This document shows, one piece after another, positions 12,251 to 23,390 of a stretch of 64,000 bases of DNA. The notes beneath the pieces are model-generated. The model worked only from the letters and a program-made list of their open reading frames with translations, did no database searches and had not been told where the DNA came from. Every line of letters starts with the position of its first letter. Positions within the stretch are counted from its first letter, which is position 1. The position numbers and the translations under genes were made by a program. Source of the DNA: Tridacna crocea. Taxonomy: Eukaryota; Mollusca; Bivalvia; Cardiida; Cardiidae. The stretch lies in the NCBI GenBank assembly GCA_943736015.1, contig OX031071.1, forward strand, positions 31,032,619 through 31,096,618, given 5' to 3'.

Positions 12251-12743
12251 TTACACAAATGTCCGAAAGTCCCTTTTTGCGTGTTGCAGGCCACATTGTG
12301 TTAAACTGTGACATAAATCCATCGATAATGAGTGAACAACTCATTAACTGTTTCGATTTAAAAGTTATTTTTGTGGAGAAATTAAGTTACGATATCAGAG
12401 TGTAAATCAAGATCAGACTGTACAGAACATGAAACCTGATCTCAGATCAACACTGCCTGAAAAAGTACACTTAAGTGTACTTATGAGCTGCAGAGCTGAT
12501 TACAATCCCAGTTCAAAGAACCAGACAAGTGGCAGAACTGTTATGAGCTATGCTTTGTGAAAGAGAGCCTGATGCATCTTGGAGAAGTATCGACTCTGGT
12601 CAATCTGCGCAGTCCACGCAGGCTGACCTCTGACTTTCAAGTGGCATTGTCCTTTGACAAGGCACCTAAAAGCCCCAATCACGCGATGTTGAATACCAGA
12701 AAACATGACTGAGGTACATGTAGCAATATGAATGAAATAATGT

Positions 12744-12973
12744 TTAACCCTTTCCCAAACAATCTCTGGTTTGTACGGGTCTGGAATAGAAGCCTTTAGA
12801 AAACATTGTGGGAAAAGGAGAAAATGCTGGAAACCAGCATTTTCTCCTTTTCCCACAATGTTTTGTACCCTATCATATAGAAAAATCATCTGTTTAGCAA
12901 CTGTCAATTTGTCATCTACAAAATGCTTTTGAATTTGATCTGGTCCAAAATTTGCCGTTTGTGAAAGGGTTAA
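12744..12973. mobile_element. TTAA hairpin MITE, intact copy
   Basis: Ends 'ttaaccctttccc' and 'gtgaaagggttaa'. The central hairpin at about 12798-12862 pairs 'gggaaaaggagaaaatgctg' with 'cagcattttctccttttccc'. The same family is described at 62750-62978. Confidence 0.9.
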
Positions 12974-13013
12974 AGTGGCCTAAATCGCCAAACAATGAAT
13001 CCGTCTTTGTGAT

Positions 13014-13100
13014 ACAGTGGTTAGTGTTGGTACTGTAACCAACATGTCTAGGTCCTTTGTGATACAGTGGTTAGTGTTGGTACTGTAACCAACATGTCTT
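13014..13100. repeat. 49-bp tandem duplication
   Basis: 'tttgtgatacagtggttagt' followed by 'gttggtactgtaaccaacat' occurs twice in direct succession with one or two differences. Confidence 0.9.
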
Positions 13101-13481
13101 GGGTTCCATTACTTCTGGTGAAGCAAATTAAGCGATAATATCCTTGGACAAGTTACTACAGAGTCCCTGCCTATCACCTGCAAATCTGTTTAAAACAATA
13201 TTTGGCCATCTGTCTTTTTGACCTCACTGAAATATAAGAAAAAATAATCATACAAACAACATAGGCTTCGAAGACAAATGTGTGCAACGGTTACTGTGAC
13301 ACAACTGAGATAAGCCTGAGATTGATTCCAGCTCAAGGCATTGCTGACGTACGAGTGTCCCTGGGCAATACACTGCAAAGCATCAGCCTAGTACTTGAGA
13401 AACCCGGGACAAACAATCATAAATAAGTAGGCTGTTACAGTGATATAACATTGTTTGAAATAGGACAAAATACAACTCACA

Positions 13482-13494
13482 CACACACACACAT
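13482..13494. repeat. (CA)n short run
   Basis: A short 'acacacacacacac' tract without other features. Confidence 0.8.
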
Positions 13495-14264
13495 ATTGCA
13501 CAACATAAACATATAAAACGGAAATCAAGATCAGAGTACAAAGTATTTGAAACCATAGAGGTCCGTAGTTTGATTCCTGGCACCCATACACCGTATGTTT
13601 TACTCTATGGGTGACAGTAGTTAAACTACGGATCCCTGTGTTTCAAACCTGATCACTAGCAAAGATTTTCTTACAAGCCAAACTTGGAATTTTACAGTAC
13701 AGGTGTAGATTCTTTGAAATTATGATAACAGAAAATGTCATTTCAGCATTATTTCCTGATAAACTACCAAAAGCAAGAACTCATTGCAGTTTTCATGATT
13801 GATCTCTTACCAAACAATTCTAAGATTTGAATCTGGCAAGCAAAAGCTTTCATAAACATTAAAAAAAGGCGAAGATGCTAGTTTTCCTTTTTCCTTTGTC
13901 TGCAAATTCCTTTTCTATGTTTTTCCTACTTTTTTTGAGAAAATAGGTCATAATCTTAGCAGCATTAAATTTTGAACTCCATTAAGAGCTTTATAAACTC
14001 AACTCTAAAACTGCGTTGTCTGGAGAAGTGTTAACTTGTTCCTGTAGACAAATTAAGAGCAAACTCCTTTTTGAAGACAGAGTAGGTTAAGATCCGGCTG
14101 CACACTTAGATTTACACACTCTGCCATTTTGTGAAATATTCTCACTAGTTTATGTCGTTGTTTATTCACTTTGGTGATTGACAATATACATACATTACAT
14201 TAATAGATGCTAGTTTTCCTTTACCTCCTAATTCATCTGTTTTTCCTACTTTTTTGGAGAAAAT

Positions 14265-14670
14265 CATCTTCACGAGCCATGGTTACGATCACTACGTGGA
14301 TCTTATCTTGGCTTATTGAGCCTGCTTTGGAGGTTCCTGCGATGCGCCCTTTACTGGATGCTGGTTATTACCCCCCTTTACATCATATTTCTAAAACCAA
14401 TGAAATATCGTTTTACAAACCGCTTACGAATACACATGAAGCGATAAGCAGACATCCACATGGGTTTCCATGTTTACCTTCTATTCGAAAGGTATCCACC
14501 TTATTCTATTTTTATCAAAGATGAAATGCTACTAGCGATTTAATTTGTTGTGCAGTTAGAGCTGGATGCATCAAATGAAAAAGAGTATTGGGGGAATGTA
14601 AAAAATCAAGTTTGATCCGCCAAGGGTAGAGTAGCGTAGTGAATCGTCAGCCTTGGCTTGCAAAGATGGA
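14265..14670. mobile_element. ~405-bp TIR element inserted in the second duplicate
   Basis: Comparison with the empty first copy marks the insert. Its ends are imperfect inverted repeats: left 'catcttcacgagccatggtt', and the right end read backwards 'catctttgcaagccaaggct', both followed by a 'cactacg' motif. Flanks resemble an 8-9 bp duplication (ggagaaaat / ggaagaaaat). The 105-aa plus-strand frame across it starts outside the element and has no protein features, so it is not called as a gene. Confidence 0.7.
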
Positions 14671-14871
14671 AGAAAATATGTCATACTTTCAGCAACATTA
14701 AATTTTGACCTCCATTAAGAGCTTTAAAAACTCAACTCTAAAACTGTGTTGTCTGTATACAAATTAAGAACAAACTGCTTTTTGCAGACAAAACAGGTTT
14801 AGATCAGGCTGCACACTTAGATTTACACACTCTGCCATTCTGTGAAATATTCTCACTAATTGAAGTCATTC

Positions 14872-14877
14872 TTTATT
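14872..14877 (-). terminator. Candidate polyadenylation signal for the minus-strand gene
   Basis: TTTATT on the plus strand (AATAAA on minus) lies about 100 nt after the stop codon at 14977. Confidence 0.4.
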
Positions 14878-14976
14878 CACTTTGGTGATCGACAATATAC
14901 GTACATTACATCAGTTCTAACAGTGTAACAGTTAACACAAGCTGTAATTTCCATGATACTTATTTCTATTCTATTT

Positions 14977-15026
14977 TCAGGCCTCTATAAATTCTTCATA
15001 CTGTTCTTGAATCTGTCTTACTGTTC
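14977..15026 (-). CDS. Terminal exon of unrecognised minus-strand gene
   Basis: The minus strand shows acceptor 'tttgttacag', then a frame (entering at phase 1) reading TVRQIQEQYEEFIEA and a TGA stop. The sequence is acidic and helix-like. It joins in phase with the exon at 15745-15836, forming an Arg codon across the junction. I do not recognise the protein. See 20343-20440 for the gene as a whole. Confidence 0.6.
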
Positions 15027-15744
15027 CTGTAACAAAGAGAAGAGACTCTAAATACTTAAAATTCTACACACATTTTGCTATTATTAGAAAAGCTGTCACA
15101 TGTTAAAACATTCAGTATTTCAGGACTATTGTGATCATGCAAGCAGGGTTAGCAACAAACACACTGAACATAAAAACTTTCATTCCAATCCTGTACTCTA
15201 TACCAAACAATCCTATTTTTCAACCAAGAGGAAGAATTAAGAAAACATTGGAGAAAAGGGAAAAATGGTGGCCATAATACTCTTCTTATAACACAATGTT
15301 TTCAATGCTTTCAAATACAAAACCAATTATTCAGATTGAAATATTATGAAAAAAATCTAAAATTTTGTCACATGCTAGAAAGTTAACTTCATTGTACTTA
15401 TAGATTGGTGATTGACATTGCTTTAAAATTGAGGTTAGTCATACTAATGTGCTTACTACAGATCTGAACTTGATGTTTCCATTTGAATTTCTCATCGAAT
15501 ATATTTGGCCATACAGGACTCAAAAGTGTTGAACAACATGCAATGTTTAAAATTTTACAGCACAATCCCGAGTTTTGATGATCATAAGAACAAAGACTTT
15601 TGAAAACATTGTGGAACTTGAGAAAATGCCAAATTCATCTTCAAATAAACAATATTCAATTTTAGGGTCACATTAACATAATGATCTGCAAATGTTTTCA
15701 ATATAAACAAGTCTAAAAATTACAGGTTTACCTACAGTACTTAC

Positions 15745-15836
15745 TGATTTCTTCAGCTAATTTAAAAGGTTAATTTTTTTAAGCGTTCTCTGTCATTGAA
15801 ACATCACCCAAAACATCTTCCATTCCTTTTTCTAAC
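15745..15836 (-). pseudogene. Penultimate exon of the same gene, broken by two in-frame TAA codons
   Basis: Acceptor 'ttattttgcag' and a strong donor GTAAGT bound 92 nt (phase 2 in, 1 out). One frame reads LEKGMEDVLGDVSMTENA, then TAA, two codons, TAA, and continues to a helix-like PFKLAEEI that joins in frame to the terminal exon. The stops fall in an A-rich patch (plus strand 'ggttaatttttttaagcg'). Three readings are possible: the gene is dead, the protein ends here at 15779, or a weak internal donor (15802-15807, GTGATG) skips the stops; that donor keeps the frame into the terminal exon. The sequence alone does not decide. Confidence 0.55.
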
Positions 15837-15871
15837 CTGCAAAATAAATTAAAAGAAACTTTCACAACACA

Positions 15872-16380
15872 AAAGAAAAACAAGAGGGCCATGATGGCCC
15901 TGGATCGCTCATCTGAGTCAATAGGCAAAATTTCACTCCAAGTGCATAGTTCAATTTCTGAACAATTGTCAGATCAATTGAGCCTAAAATTGGCCTCTAG
16001 GGCGTCCACAAAGAATTTCCATAAGTTACCATAGTGAATTACTTTATTCCCATAGGTGAACCAATTTAGAACTCATCAAATATTGATCAAGACAAACATT
16101 TTAACAATTTTCAAGTAAATTGAGCAAGAATTGTGGCTTCTGTAGTGTCATTGAGGTATTTCCTTAATTTGACCAAGTGACCTAGATTACGAGCCCAGGT
16201 GACCCTATTTCAAACTCATTTTAGGTTTCATGAAGAATAACACTTTAACCAATTTTCAAATCAAGAGACAATAAATGTGGCTTAGAAAACCCTAAAGTTT
16301 AATTTCTTTAATTTGACCTAGTGAGCTAGTTTATGACCCCAGCTGACCCAAATTCAGACTCATGTGACAAACATTCTGGG
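15872..16380 (-). repeat. Partial copy of the 'agggccatgatggccct' bivalve repeat
   Basis: It opens with 'caagagggccatgatggccc' and 'tggatcgctcatctgagtca', the reverse of the right end of the element at 5024-6044. The inner part is diverged. Confidence 0.7.
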
Positions 16381-17187
16381 TCAGTTGAGTAAAAAGTGCT
16401 GGGCATTCGATCCCCTCTCCTATTTTTGCTATTTTACAGGTATTTTCTGGCTTTTCCTGCCATTTTCCCATCGTGGCTTTTTTTCATGGTAATGTTAATC
16501 GACCAGACCTACATGTACTGTCCAGTGTTCAAATCAAGAAAAAAAAACAAATCCTGGTATTATGTTGTTACAAAAGGTGCATGATAACTGCGTAAGTATT
16601 TCATTATGTACAAAGCGTTGTACACCGAAGCATTAAACCCCTATTTGCCACAGATTGAGTCATTATATATTAATGGGGTAACTTATGATTGTCATATCCC
16701 ATCAGAATTTAAATGGAAAACACCTGGCAGGGCTAATTTCTGTATAGCAACAACTTCTGTTTCGTATTTCTTCTATATGATAATCAGGATGGTTAAAACA
16801 AGATTCCATCAAACCTTGTAATAAGTTCTGTATCCCTAGCCTGGCCTAACTGGAAATGCTAGGGACACACATCCTTACCCATAACCTGGCAGGCTAGACC
16901 CAGAGGTTAAAGGCACGGATCCGTACCCCTAGATACTTCCATAATAAAACAGACAATAATATTATAATATTCTTAAAGTTCCACACCTGAAATAGTGCAA
17001 CTTACGCAATAAAACCCTTACAATAGCATGACATGCACAACAAGTGAACTAACCATGCCCCATTTCATTTTTTTGTCTGCAAATGCTTTTAATATGGATC
17101 AGTCTAGAATTGTGTCTGGTAAAATGTTAAAACAGGTGCTTTCTTAGAACATATACAGTTTAAAATAATTACTTTCTCTATATATTC

Positions 17188-17398
17188 AACCCTTTCCCAA
17201 GCGACAAATTTTGGACTCTTCCAAACTGAAAGAGTTTGCAGACGACAAATTTAGATTTGAAAAAAATGGCAAAAAGTTCTCAAAAAAGGGTAGAAAACAC
17301 TTTGGGAAAAGGAAAAATTGCTTGTTACGAGTAATTTTTCCTTTTCCCATCGTGTTTCAACAGACTTTTACAGCAGACACATAAAAACCAAGGGTTAA
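17188..17398. mobile_element. TTAA hairpin MITE, variant-stem copy
   Basis: Ends 'aaccctttcccaagcgac' and 'aagggttaa'. The hairpin core is 'aattgcttgttacgagtaatt', not the usual 'aatgctggttaccagcatt', but it remains self-complementary apart from one G-T type pair. Confidence 0.85.
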
Positions 17399-18007
17399 TG
17401 ATGTACATAAGAGCATCACTCTGGCAAAAAAGTGTTTGAAGCATTTCTGTAATGCATCATACCAAGCATAATACCTAGCAAGTTATCTCATAATAATGGT
17501 TCCATAGAAATAATTTTGTCCAGAAAACAATGGATCACAAGGTAGAATGATCCCTTGACATAGAGAAAATTTAGTCAAAGCAAAATTGCTCAGTTCATGT
17601 CAGCTTGCAGAGTATGTGCAGACTGACAGGAGTCGAACCTTTTTGCAGATGCATTAAACCCCCTTCTCACATAGCATGGCTATCATGATTGACTAAAACA
17701 GACCATTTGAGTAACAATCCCTTACTCAATGTTTGTACACTGATGATTTAGTAGAATTTGAGCAAGTTGTCCGGCCAAAATAACAGTCACATGAAACTGG
17801 GTCGGCAAACAAATTGGCATGCAACAATATATTTAACCAGAGCTACAAATAGAGGGAAAGATTTTTATATAAAAATTGAACATACACATTATTGTCCACT
17901 AAACCCAATGTAGGCACTCAACATAGAGTTTGGAAGAGAAATAATGAAATAATGCATTTAGAATACCTTCACTTCCTCTTATCTATAGCTCTGTTTAACT
18001 ATTATAC

Positions 18008-18076
18008 CTTGACATGTCCATCTTCACCTACAGGCAGTACTACTCCAATTATTAGGCAAACATCAAGAGCTGTCAA
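18008..18076 (-). CDS. Candidate exon (23 codons) of the unrecognised minus-strand gene
   Basis: The minus strand shows acceptor 'cattattctag', an open 69-nt frame reading LTALDVCLIIGVVLPVGEDG and three more residues, and donor GTATAA. It is phase 0 at both ends, matching the phase-0 exit of the exon at 20343-20440. The hydrophobic strand followed by a Gly-rich turn looks like a beta-propeller blade, but I cannot name the family. A further exon is needed between here and 15836 to restore phase 2. Confidence 0.5.
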
Positions 18077-18180
18077 CTAGAATAATGTAATACATGTATG
18101 GACTATTAAAACTATTAGCCTTCTACAACAATTTGGAGGAAGAACATTCCTACCACACATCATTTAAATACCCAGTTAAA

Positions 18181-18681
18181 ATGAATGAATAGTGTTTTAT
18201 GGCCCGTCGACAACTTAGGTCATATTGGGCGCACTTACTTAGTAAACAATAATGCGAGGCGAAAATAACATACATGTGCAACAACATAAGACAAACATGA
18301 TAAATGAGGAATGGATGAAACACAAAATGATGCCCCTTTTGTCGCCTTTTACGACATGCATGCTGTCACTTTTGTTCCGCCAGATGAAATGGCAGATGCG
18401 ACGATCGCGGGACTGCAGTGGTTTATTCTTATACCCCCGATTAAACCACACGGGGTCCCACAGGCCAACTGATTCCCATTCCAAACCCTATTTACATCAA
18501 AAAAAAAAAAAAAAAAATAGGATTTGGAATAAGAACTACCCAGCCTGCTGCAATCCTACGAATTACGAGGAAAGCAGCCGTTTGTCTCTAATTTTAGTCG
18601 CCTTCTACGACATGCCATAGAGAAAGGCCGAGGTCCTATTCTATAAAGTAAAAGACCCCCGGGACCCCACGGGGAACCCAG
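18181..18681. repeat. ~500-bp dispersed repeat with poly-A tract
   Basis: It begins 'gaatagtgttttatggcccg' (also at 23469). It contains two 'gtcgcctt.tacgacatgc' motifs, a 'ttaaaccacacggggtccca' segment and an 18-base A run at 18498-18516, and ends 'gacccccgggaccccacggg'. Open frames in it are artefacts. Confidence 0.75.
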
Positions 18682-18754
18682 TTAAAAGCCGGAACTGTGC
18701 AGTAAAGAATTAAAATGCTTATAGATATAAATCATACCTGTCAAAAGTACAGAA

Positions 18755-18955
18755 AGTTTTGTGACGATGACAATCTGTAATTGTGCTGTACCTGCAAGCT
18801 TAGTTGCTTGCAGGAAAAATGGAATTCAAAACTAGGTAGAAAGGTGCCTGGTTGCTCTAGAATATGTTTCCATTTTAATCTGGTTTTATTATTTCTTTCT
18901 TTCCCAGCAACTAACACTTGAACTCACTGTATAGTGACAGATTGCCATCTTCACA
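18755..18955. mobile_element. Small inverted-repeat element ('gatgacaatctgtaa' ends)
   Basis: 'gacgatgacaatctgtaatt' near 18760 is matched in reverse by 'gacagattgccatcttcac' near 18931. The same ends occur at about 63025-63140 ('gaagatgacaatctgtaaca' ... 'acaggttgtcatcttta'), which supports a MITE family. A 53-nt splice-like window at its left end is therefore not called as an exon. Confidence 0.6.
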
Positions 18956-19638
18956 ATAATCTTTATATTTGAACCAAATTTAAATGCATGTTCATGCCTG
19001 CATTATGTACTTTTAGCCACTGCTGGGACTTTAATACAAGTAATTCTTGAAATTATGGTTTGTAACATGTAATCAATCGCTAAATTCTATGATGAATGTT
19101 GAATAAATGGTAATTAATTACCTTTTTTCCCACAACACAATTTTAGACTTGTCCAAATTTAAAGTGTTTCTAGACAACAAATTAAATGAGGCAAACACAA
19201 TTCAGTCTGTTTATGAAAGGATATAAAAAAATGTAAAAAGGAGACAAAGTTTGTTTTCTTGCAAAAAATATGAAAAGGAGAAAAAGGCGTTTCCCTCATG
19301 GTCAATTGAGATCTGTGGTAAAGGTTGACCTCCGATTATTCAGTTTAAAAACTAAATTATTACAAAAAGACCCTAAATATTTGACAAGAAAAAAAATCAT
19401 TATCATCAGTACACTTTCATAAACTCTTGCCCTTTCAACACCGTAGAGACAAACAATTGACATTTTTCATCTGTAAAACAAACCATTACAGGTATTCACC
19501 AACTTCTCTTAATGGAATCCTTTATAAGTCCTGTGGTGAGGAATTTTCAATATTTCTAAGTACTGAAATTATCTTAACTATGTCATAATATCCGATCAGT
19601 GTTACTGACTGAATCTAGAATTAGACCAAGAATGCGGC

Positions 19639-19917
19639 TTAACTCTTTATCAAATGATAAATTTTTGGACAAGATTAAATTCAAAGCATCTGCAGACAAC
19701 AAATCAAATCTTGTGAATATGATTGTTTCTGACCTTGATAGGAAAGAAAACTATTGTGGGAACAGGAGAACATGCTAGTTACCAGCATTTTCTCCTTTTC
19801 AACAATTTCTTTTAACCCTTTTACAAAGGAATAGCATGATTAGCCATAGTGAAGATGTAGTCTGCAAATGCTTTTAATTTTGAAAGGCTAAAATTTTGCC
19901 ATTTGGTAAAAGAGTTT
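19639..19917. mobile_element. TTAA hairpin MITE, near-symmetrical copy
   Basis: Both arms carry the 'agcatttgcagacaac'-type half, whereas most copies have one such arm and one 'gagaaagaagcc' arm. The central hairpin at about 19755-19805 is imperfect ('gaacatgctagttaccagcat'). Confidence 0.75.
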
Positions 19918-20150
19918 ACTCTTCACCTGGGCTTTTAAGAGTTTCAACAAATCTAAGGAAAAAGTGTTTTGAAAACTTTGTTGAAAAAAGAGAAAGTACT
20001 GGTAACCAGCATTTTCTTTTTTTTTTTTTTTCACAAGGTTGTCTATACTTTCACCGACAACTACCATCTTTTCAACTAAATTTTAACATCATCTGCAATA
20101 CTTTTTTTAATTTTGACAACATCTAAAATTCTGCAGTTTGCTAAAGATTT
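19913..20150. mobile_element. TTAA hairpin MITE, diverged copy abutting the previous one
   Basis: It shares the 'gagttta' boundary with the preceding copy. Core 'gagaaagtactggtaaccag' then 'cattttc' and a T-run, with a right half 'atctgcaatactttttttaa'. Confidence 0.7.
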
Positions 20151-20342
20151 AAAGCTGGAAGAGTTATCTTTCACTTCACTGGAAGAATAGTTAGGACTGC
20201 AAACATTAACTAAAATTGACTGCAACTGAAATGCTGACTTGTCTAGTCAGTTAGTTTGTGTGCAGCTTAATTCAGCTTATAATATACATTATATGTGACA
20301 AAAATAAGTCAAATCCTTCAAAAAATGAAAATATACAGCTAC

Positions 20343-20440
20343 CTCCACTGAATGGACTTCATCTGGACTATAAGTAAGCTGGTATGGTACTGTAGTACCC
20401 ATGTTTAACATGTTATAAACACTCTGGGTTTCTGCATCAG
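20343..20440 (-). CDS. Candidate exon (32 codons) of an unrecognised minus-strand gene
   Basis: Acceptor 'ttagttgacatcag' and donor GTAGCT flank 98 nt with one open frame reading DAETQSVYNMLNMGTTVPYQ and continuing LTYSPDEVHSVE. It enters at phase 1, and the upstream exon 21928-22010 exits at phase 1, so the join makes an intact Ala codon; it leaves at phase 0, which suits 18008-18076. Together the exons 24792-24852, 22709-22791, 21928-22010, this one, 18008-18076, 15745-15836 and 14977-15026 look like one gene spread over 10 kb of repeat-filled intron. At least two exons are missing, and two in-frame stops occur near the end. I do not recognise the protein. The strand-turn pattern hints at a beta-propeller followed by a C-terminal helix (inference). 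Confidence 0.6.
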
Positions 20441-21341
20441 CTGATGTCAACTAATACATGACCAACCTCCTACAAAATACCAAATCACAGTGCAGGGGCA
20501 GTATTCATCACCCATGTTTAAGAACATGTTTTGACTCATTGTCCAAGATATTGTAAATTTGAATTGTGATTGGCTAAACCATTTGAATATAGACCACTGT
20601 GCAATATTCACCGACCATTATTAAGTCAATTTGAAATTACATTCTAAATTTCAATTTTTAACATCAAAAAGGTATTAAAAAAAGAGATGTCATTGACGAA
20701 TCATGCTCCGTGAACAGGTCTCTTGTTTAGGAAAGTGAAAACTGTCAGTAAATAGTTGTACATGGGAGAGGAGGATGGGGTTGAAACAGGCTACTTGTGT
20801 TTGGTCCCGTCTGCCAAATTGCATTTGATACTGTTCAAATGATTAAATAAGGAAAGGGGCATAACTCTTGCAACAGTGAAGTAAAACTTCCTGTCAATGT
20901 GAACAATCTGTAAATCAAACATTACTATTAAAATAATGGCAAAATTGTCAAAATCAGATAAACATTTTATAAACTTAGTGTTTGAGTTTGTCATTAGGCC
21001 CTCTTTTTCTATAACATAGCTTAGAATAAATAGGAAAGATGTAACTAGAACTGTCACAAAAGTGCAGCATACCCCAACAAAGCATTGTGTCACAGAACAA
21101 GTGTCATTTTATAAGTAACTGTTATGTTCCAGACCAAAAACGAAATTTAAAATTTACAAAGTGAAATAACTCTATAGCTAGTGGGAATAGAGTTACGTTT
21201 CTTGTACACCGCACTTCTCGTTAATGAGGCCTATCTGTATATAAAGTTTGAAGTCACTAGGTTTTATTTAATTCTTTGATCGTTTTATTCACTTGTTTGT
21301 ACAGCATACAAAACAGAAATAATGTGTCCTCATTTTAAATC

Positions 21342-21565
21342 TTAACCCGTTACCACCAGCAAAATTTTAATATTCAAATTGAAAGCATTTGCAGACGACA
21401 ATTTCAAAGTGGCTAAAATGGTGCAATTTTGCTTTGATAAGGTAGAAAAATTTGTGGGAAAAGTAAAATATGTTGGTTATCATCTTTTTCTTCTTTTCCA
21501 ACAATGTTTTCAGAGGGCTCTTCTTAAGGGGTGTTAAAAGTGGTCATTGTGTGGTAAAGGGTTAA
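21342..21565. mobile_element. TTAA hairpin MITE copy
   Basis: Ends 'ttaacccgttaccaccag' and 'gtgtggtaaagggttaa'. The hairpin is degraded ('gttggttatcatctttttct'). Confidence 0.85.
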
Positions 21566-21635
21566 ACGACAACAGTAATTGTTTGGAAGGCTTCATAAAC
21601 ACATCAACTTTCTATCCGTCCTAATCTGTGTAATC

Positions 21636-21722
21636 CTGCTGCCATCAGGGACAACATTTGGCACGAAGGTATACAATAGTCCTGCTGCCATCAGGGACAA
21701 CATTTGGCACGAAGATATACAA
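21636..21722. repeat. 47-bp tandem duplication
   Basis: 'cctgctgccatcagggacaa' plus 'catttggcacgaag' occurs twice in a row. Confidence 0.92.
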
Positions 21723-21927
21723 ATGATTGTGTCGCAAAATAAGGATGGAATGGATTAAAAAACAAACTCAAAATTGCCAGCAATTTCTACATTTCCCCCA
21801 GTGTTTTCTATCCTCCAGGGACCAAAAGCTTCCAGGTTATCAGTCCTATACTTTTAAAACCACTTAGCCACACAGGCACACAGGACCCCCAGTCCTATGA
21901 AAGCTATCCATGACCAATACAACTCAC

Positions 21928-22010
21928 CTCCTTCATCTCTACATATAGGCTGATATCTTATTAACAAATTATTTCTTTCTTCATCAAACACAGACAGGCC
22001 TGTATTTGGT
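21928..22010 (-). CDS. Candidate exon (27 codons) of the unrecognised minus-strand gene
   Basis: Acceptor 'tttgtttcag' and consensus donor GTGAGT bound 83 nt; the frame reads PNTGLSVFDEERNNLLIRYQ and continues PICRDEG (phase 2 in, 1 out). It is followed in phase by 20343-20440. The upstream 83-nt exon 22709-22791 has the same phases, so a short exon between the two is missing or the two are alternatives. The intron side of this acceptor has been tandemly copied (see 21979-22160). Confidence 0.6.
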
Positions 22011-22160
22011 CTGAAACAAAACAAAATGAATCAACAAAACACTTTGTTTCTTACTCTGTCAAATACACACAGGTCTGTATTTGGTCTGAAACAGAACAAA
22101 AAGAATCAACAAAACATTTCATCTCTTATTCTGTCAAACACATACTGACTAGTATTGGGT
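21979..22160. repeat. ~70-bp unit spanning a splice acceptor, three diverged copies
   Basis: 'gtatttggtctgaaacaaaa' with 'aatcaacaaaacactttgtt' is repeated as 'gtatttggtctgaaacagaa' with 'aatcaacaaaacatttcatc', then a third weaker copy ('actagtattgggtattcaaa'). The unit includes the 3' splice site of the exon at 21928-22010. Confidence 0.85.
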
Positions 22161-22352
22161 ATTCAAAAAAAACTGTACTAGGCAAATTTTACCAATATCA
22201 TGACAAATTAAGATCCCTGACAATTGCAAAAATAGATTTGGTTCTGTTCATAAGCACTGAATTAGGATTAATTAAAATACGGGCATTATGCTTTGAAGAA
22301 ACAAATTTGAAACTGGTTAAGTCATATTTTATTTGTTTGGCAGAAAAAGGAG

Positions 22353-22574
22353 TTAACCCTTTTCCACACAATACAGAGCCTGAACAACCATAGCGGACAG
22401 TGCTTTTAAAACCACTGTGGGAAAAGGAAAACTACCGGTAATCAGCATTTGTTCTATTTTCCCAATGTTTTCTGGCCTATCAAAGACAAACCTTATCGTT
22501 TGCACTACATTTGTTGTCTGCAAATGCTTTGCAACTTGACAAAGTCTAGAATTTTGTTGTTTGGAGAAGAATTG
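22353..22574. mobile_element. TTAA hairpin MITE copy
   Basis: Starts 'ttaacccttttccacaca', core 'gggaaaaggaaaactaccgg', right half 'tttgttgtctgcaaatgctt'. The hairpin arms are partly lost. Confidence 0.8.
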
Positions 22575-22708
22575 ACCTCCAAGCCCTTATTTCTCAACCC
22601 AAGACTATAATCTACCTTGCGATTCTAAAGAGATGGGTTGACTTTTCTTTCTTGTGGCTAGAATATACATTCTCTTTCCCCAAAAATCTCTCTTGGAAAT
22701 TTAAAAAC

Positions 22709-22791
22709 CATCTCGTTTCTGTAGATGAAGATCAGCCCAGACCACAGCTTGTTCCCAACTTATTCCACGATCAATGTTTAGCCCCACAAGT
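22709..22791 (-). CDS. Candidate exon (27 codons) of the unrecognised minus-strand gene
   Basis: A strong acceptor 'ttatttctcttacag' opens a frame reading LVGLNIDRGISWEQAVVWAD and continuing LHLQKRDG (phase 2 in, 1 out). The donor (GTTTTT) is weak, and a stop follows two codons later if it is not used. Sequence quality is clearly protein-like. The upstream exon 24792-24852 exits at phase 2 and joins here in frame. Confidence 0.55.
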
Positions 22792-23112
22792 CTGTAAGAG
22801 AAATAAATCTTACTTATTTTTTTACAATCATGCCAACATTTTGGAAATGTTTACATTGAAAATGATTACAGGCAACAGATTATACATAACTCTATGACTG
22901 ATGAGATCATTTGTCTTGGTAAAAGCTACATTTTGGAATTGTCAGAATTGAAAGCAATTGCAGATAACAAACTTTATATATTGATTGATGAAATTGTTGA
23001 GGAAAAGGTGGAAAACATTATCCAAAGAGCACATAATACTGCTGATCAACTGCTGATCAGCATTATCTCTTTATCAAACATTTTTTTTCAAAAGCCCTTT
23101 TTCTCAGGTTTT

Positions 23113-23340
23113 TTAACCCATTACCACAGAATCCCTACTTTTGACGACCCCATAATAGAAGCGGTAAGAAAACATTGAGGGAAAAGTAGAAAGTGCTGGT
23201 AACCAGTATTTTCTCCTTTTTCCACTATGTTTCTACTCTTCACAAAACAAATTTCAAATTTTCAGTCACTTTTATTTTGTGGTCTGCAAATGCTTTCGAT
23301 TTGGACAAGCCTAAAATAATGTTGTTCTGTAATGAGTTAA
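23113..23340. mobile_element. TTAA hairpin MITE copy
   Basis: Ends 'ttaacccattaccacaga' and 'tctgtaatgagttaa'. The hairpin is 'agtagaaagtgctggtaacc' with 'agtattttctcctttttcca'. Confidence 0.9.
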
Positions 23341-23390
23341 AACAAAATTGTACTTCATTAAGAATTACAGTAAAAGTTCTAGGCAAACAA

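Larger units (their letters stand above)
13875..14909. repeat. Segmental tandem duplication (~325-bp unit), second copy interrupted
   Basis: 13875-14199 and 14208-14909 share long stretches in the same order: 'gatgctagttttccttt', 'ttaagagctttataaactca', 'cacacttagatttacacact' and 'tattctcacta'. The second copy contains about 400 bp absent from the first (see 14265-14670). Confidence 0.88.

Noticed and set aside
14207..14524. 105-codon plus-strand frame
   Set aside because: It starts in a duplicated noncoding segment and runs into the 405-bp TIR element; no domain or splice support.
17702..17790. Minus-strand frame FHVTVILAGQLAQILLNHQC after a pyrimidine-rich AG
   Set aside because: It is protein-like but ends at a stop with no donor, and its phase does not help link the neighbouring exons; too weak to call.
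18728..18790. 53-nt window with AG and GT borders that could extend the unrecognised gene
   Set aside because: It overlaps the end of a small inverted-repeat element with another copy at about 63025, so the match to splice signals is likely chance.
20791..21093. 100-codon minus-strand frame with a hydrophobic start
   Set aside because: No splice context, no recognisable family, and the underlying text looks like a dispersed repeat.
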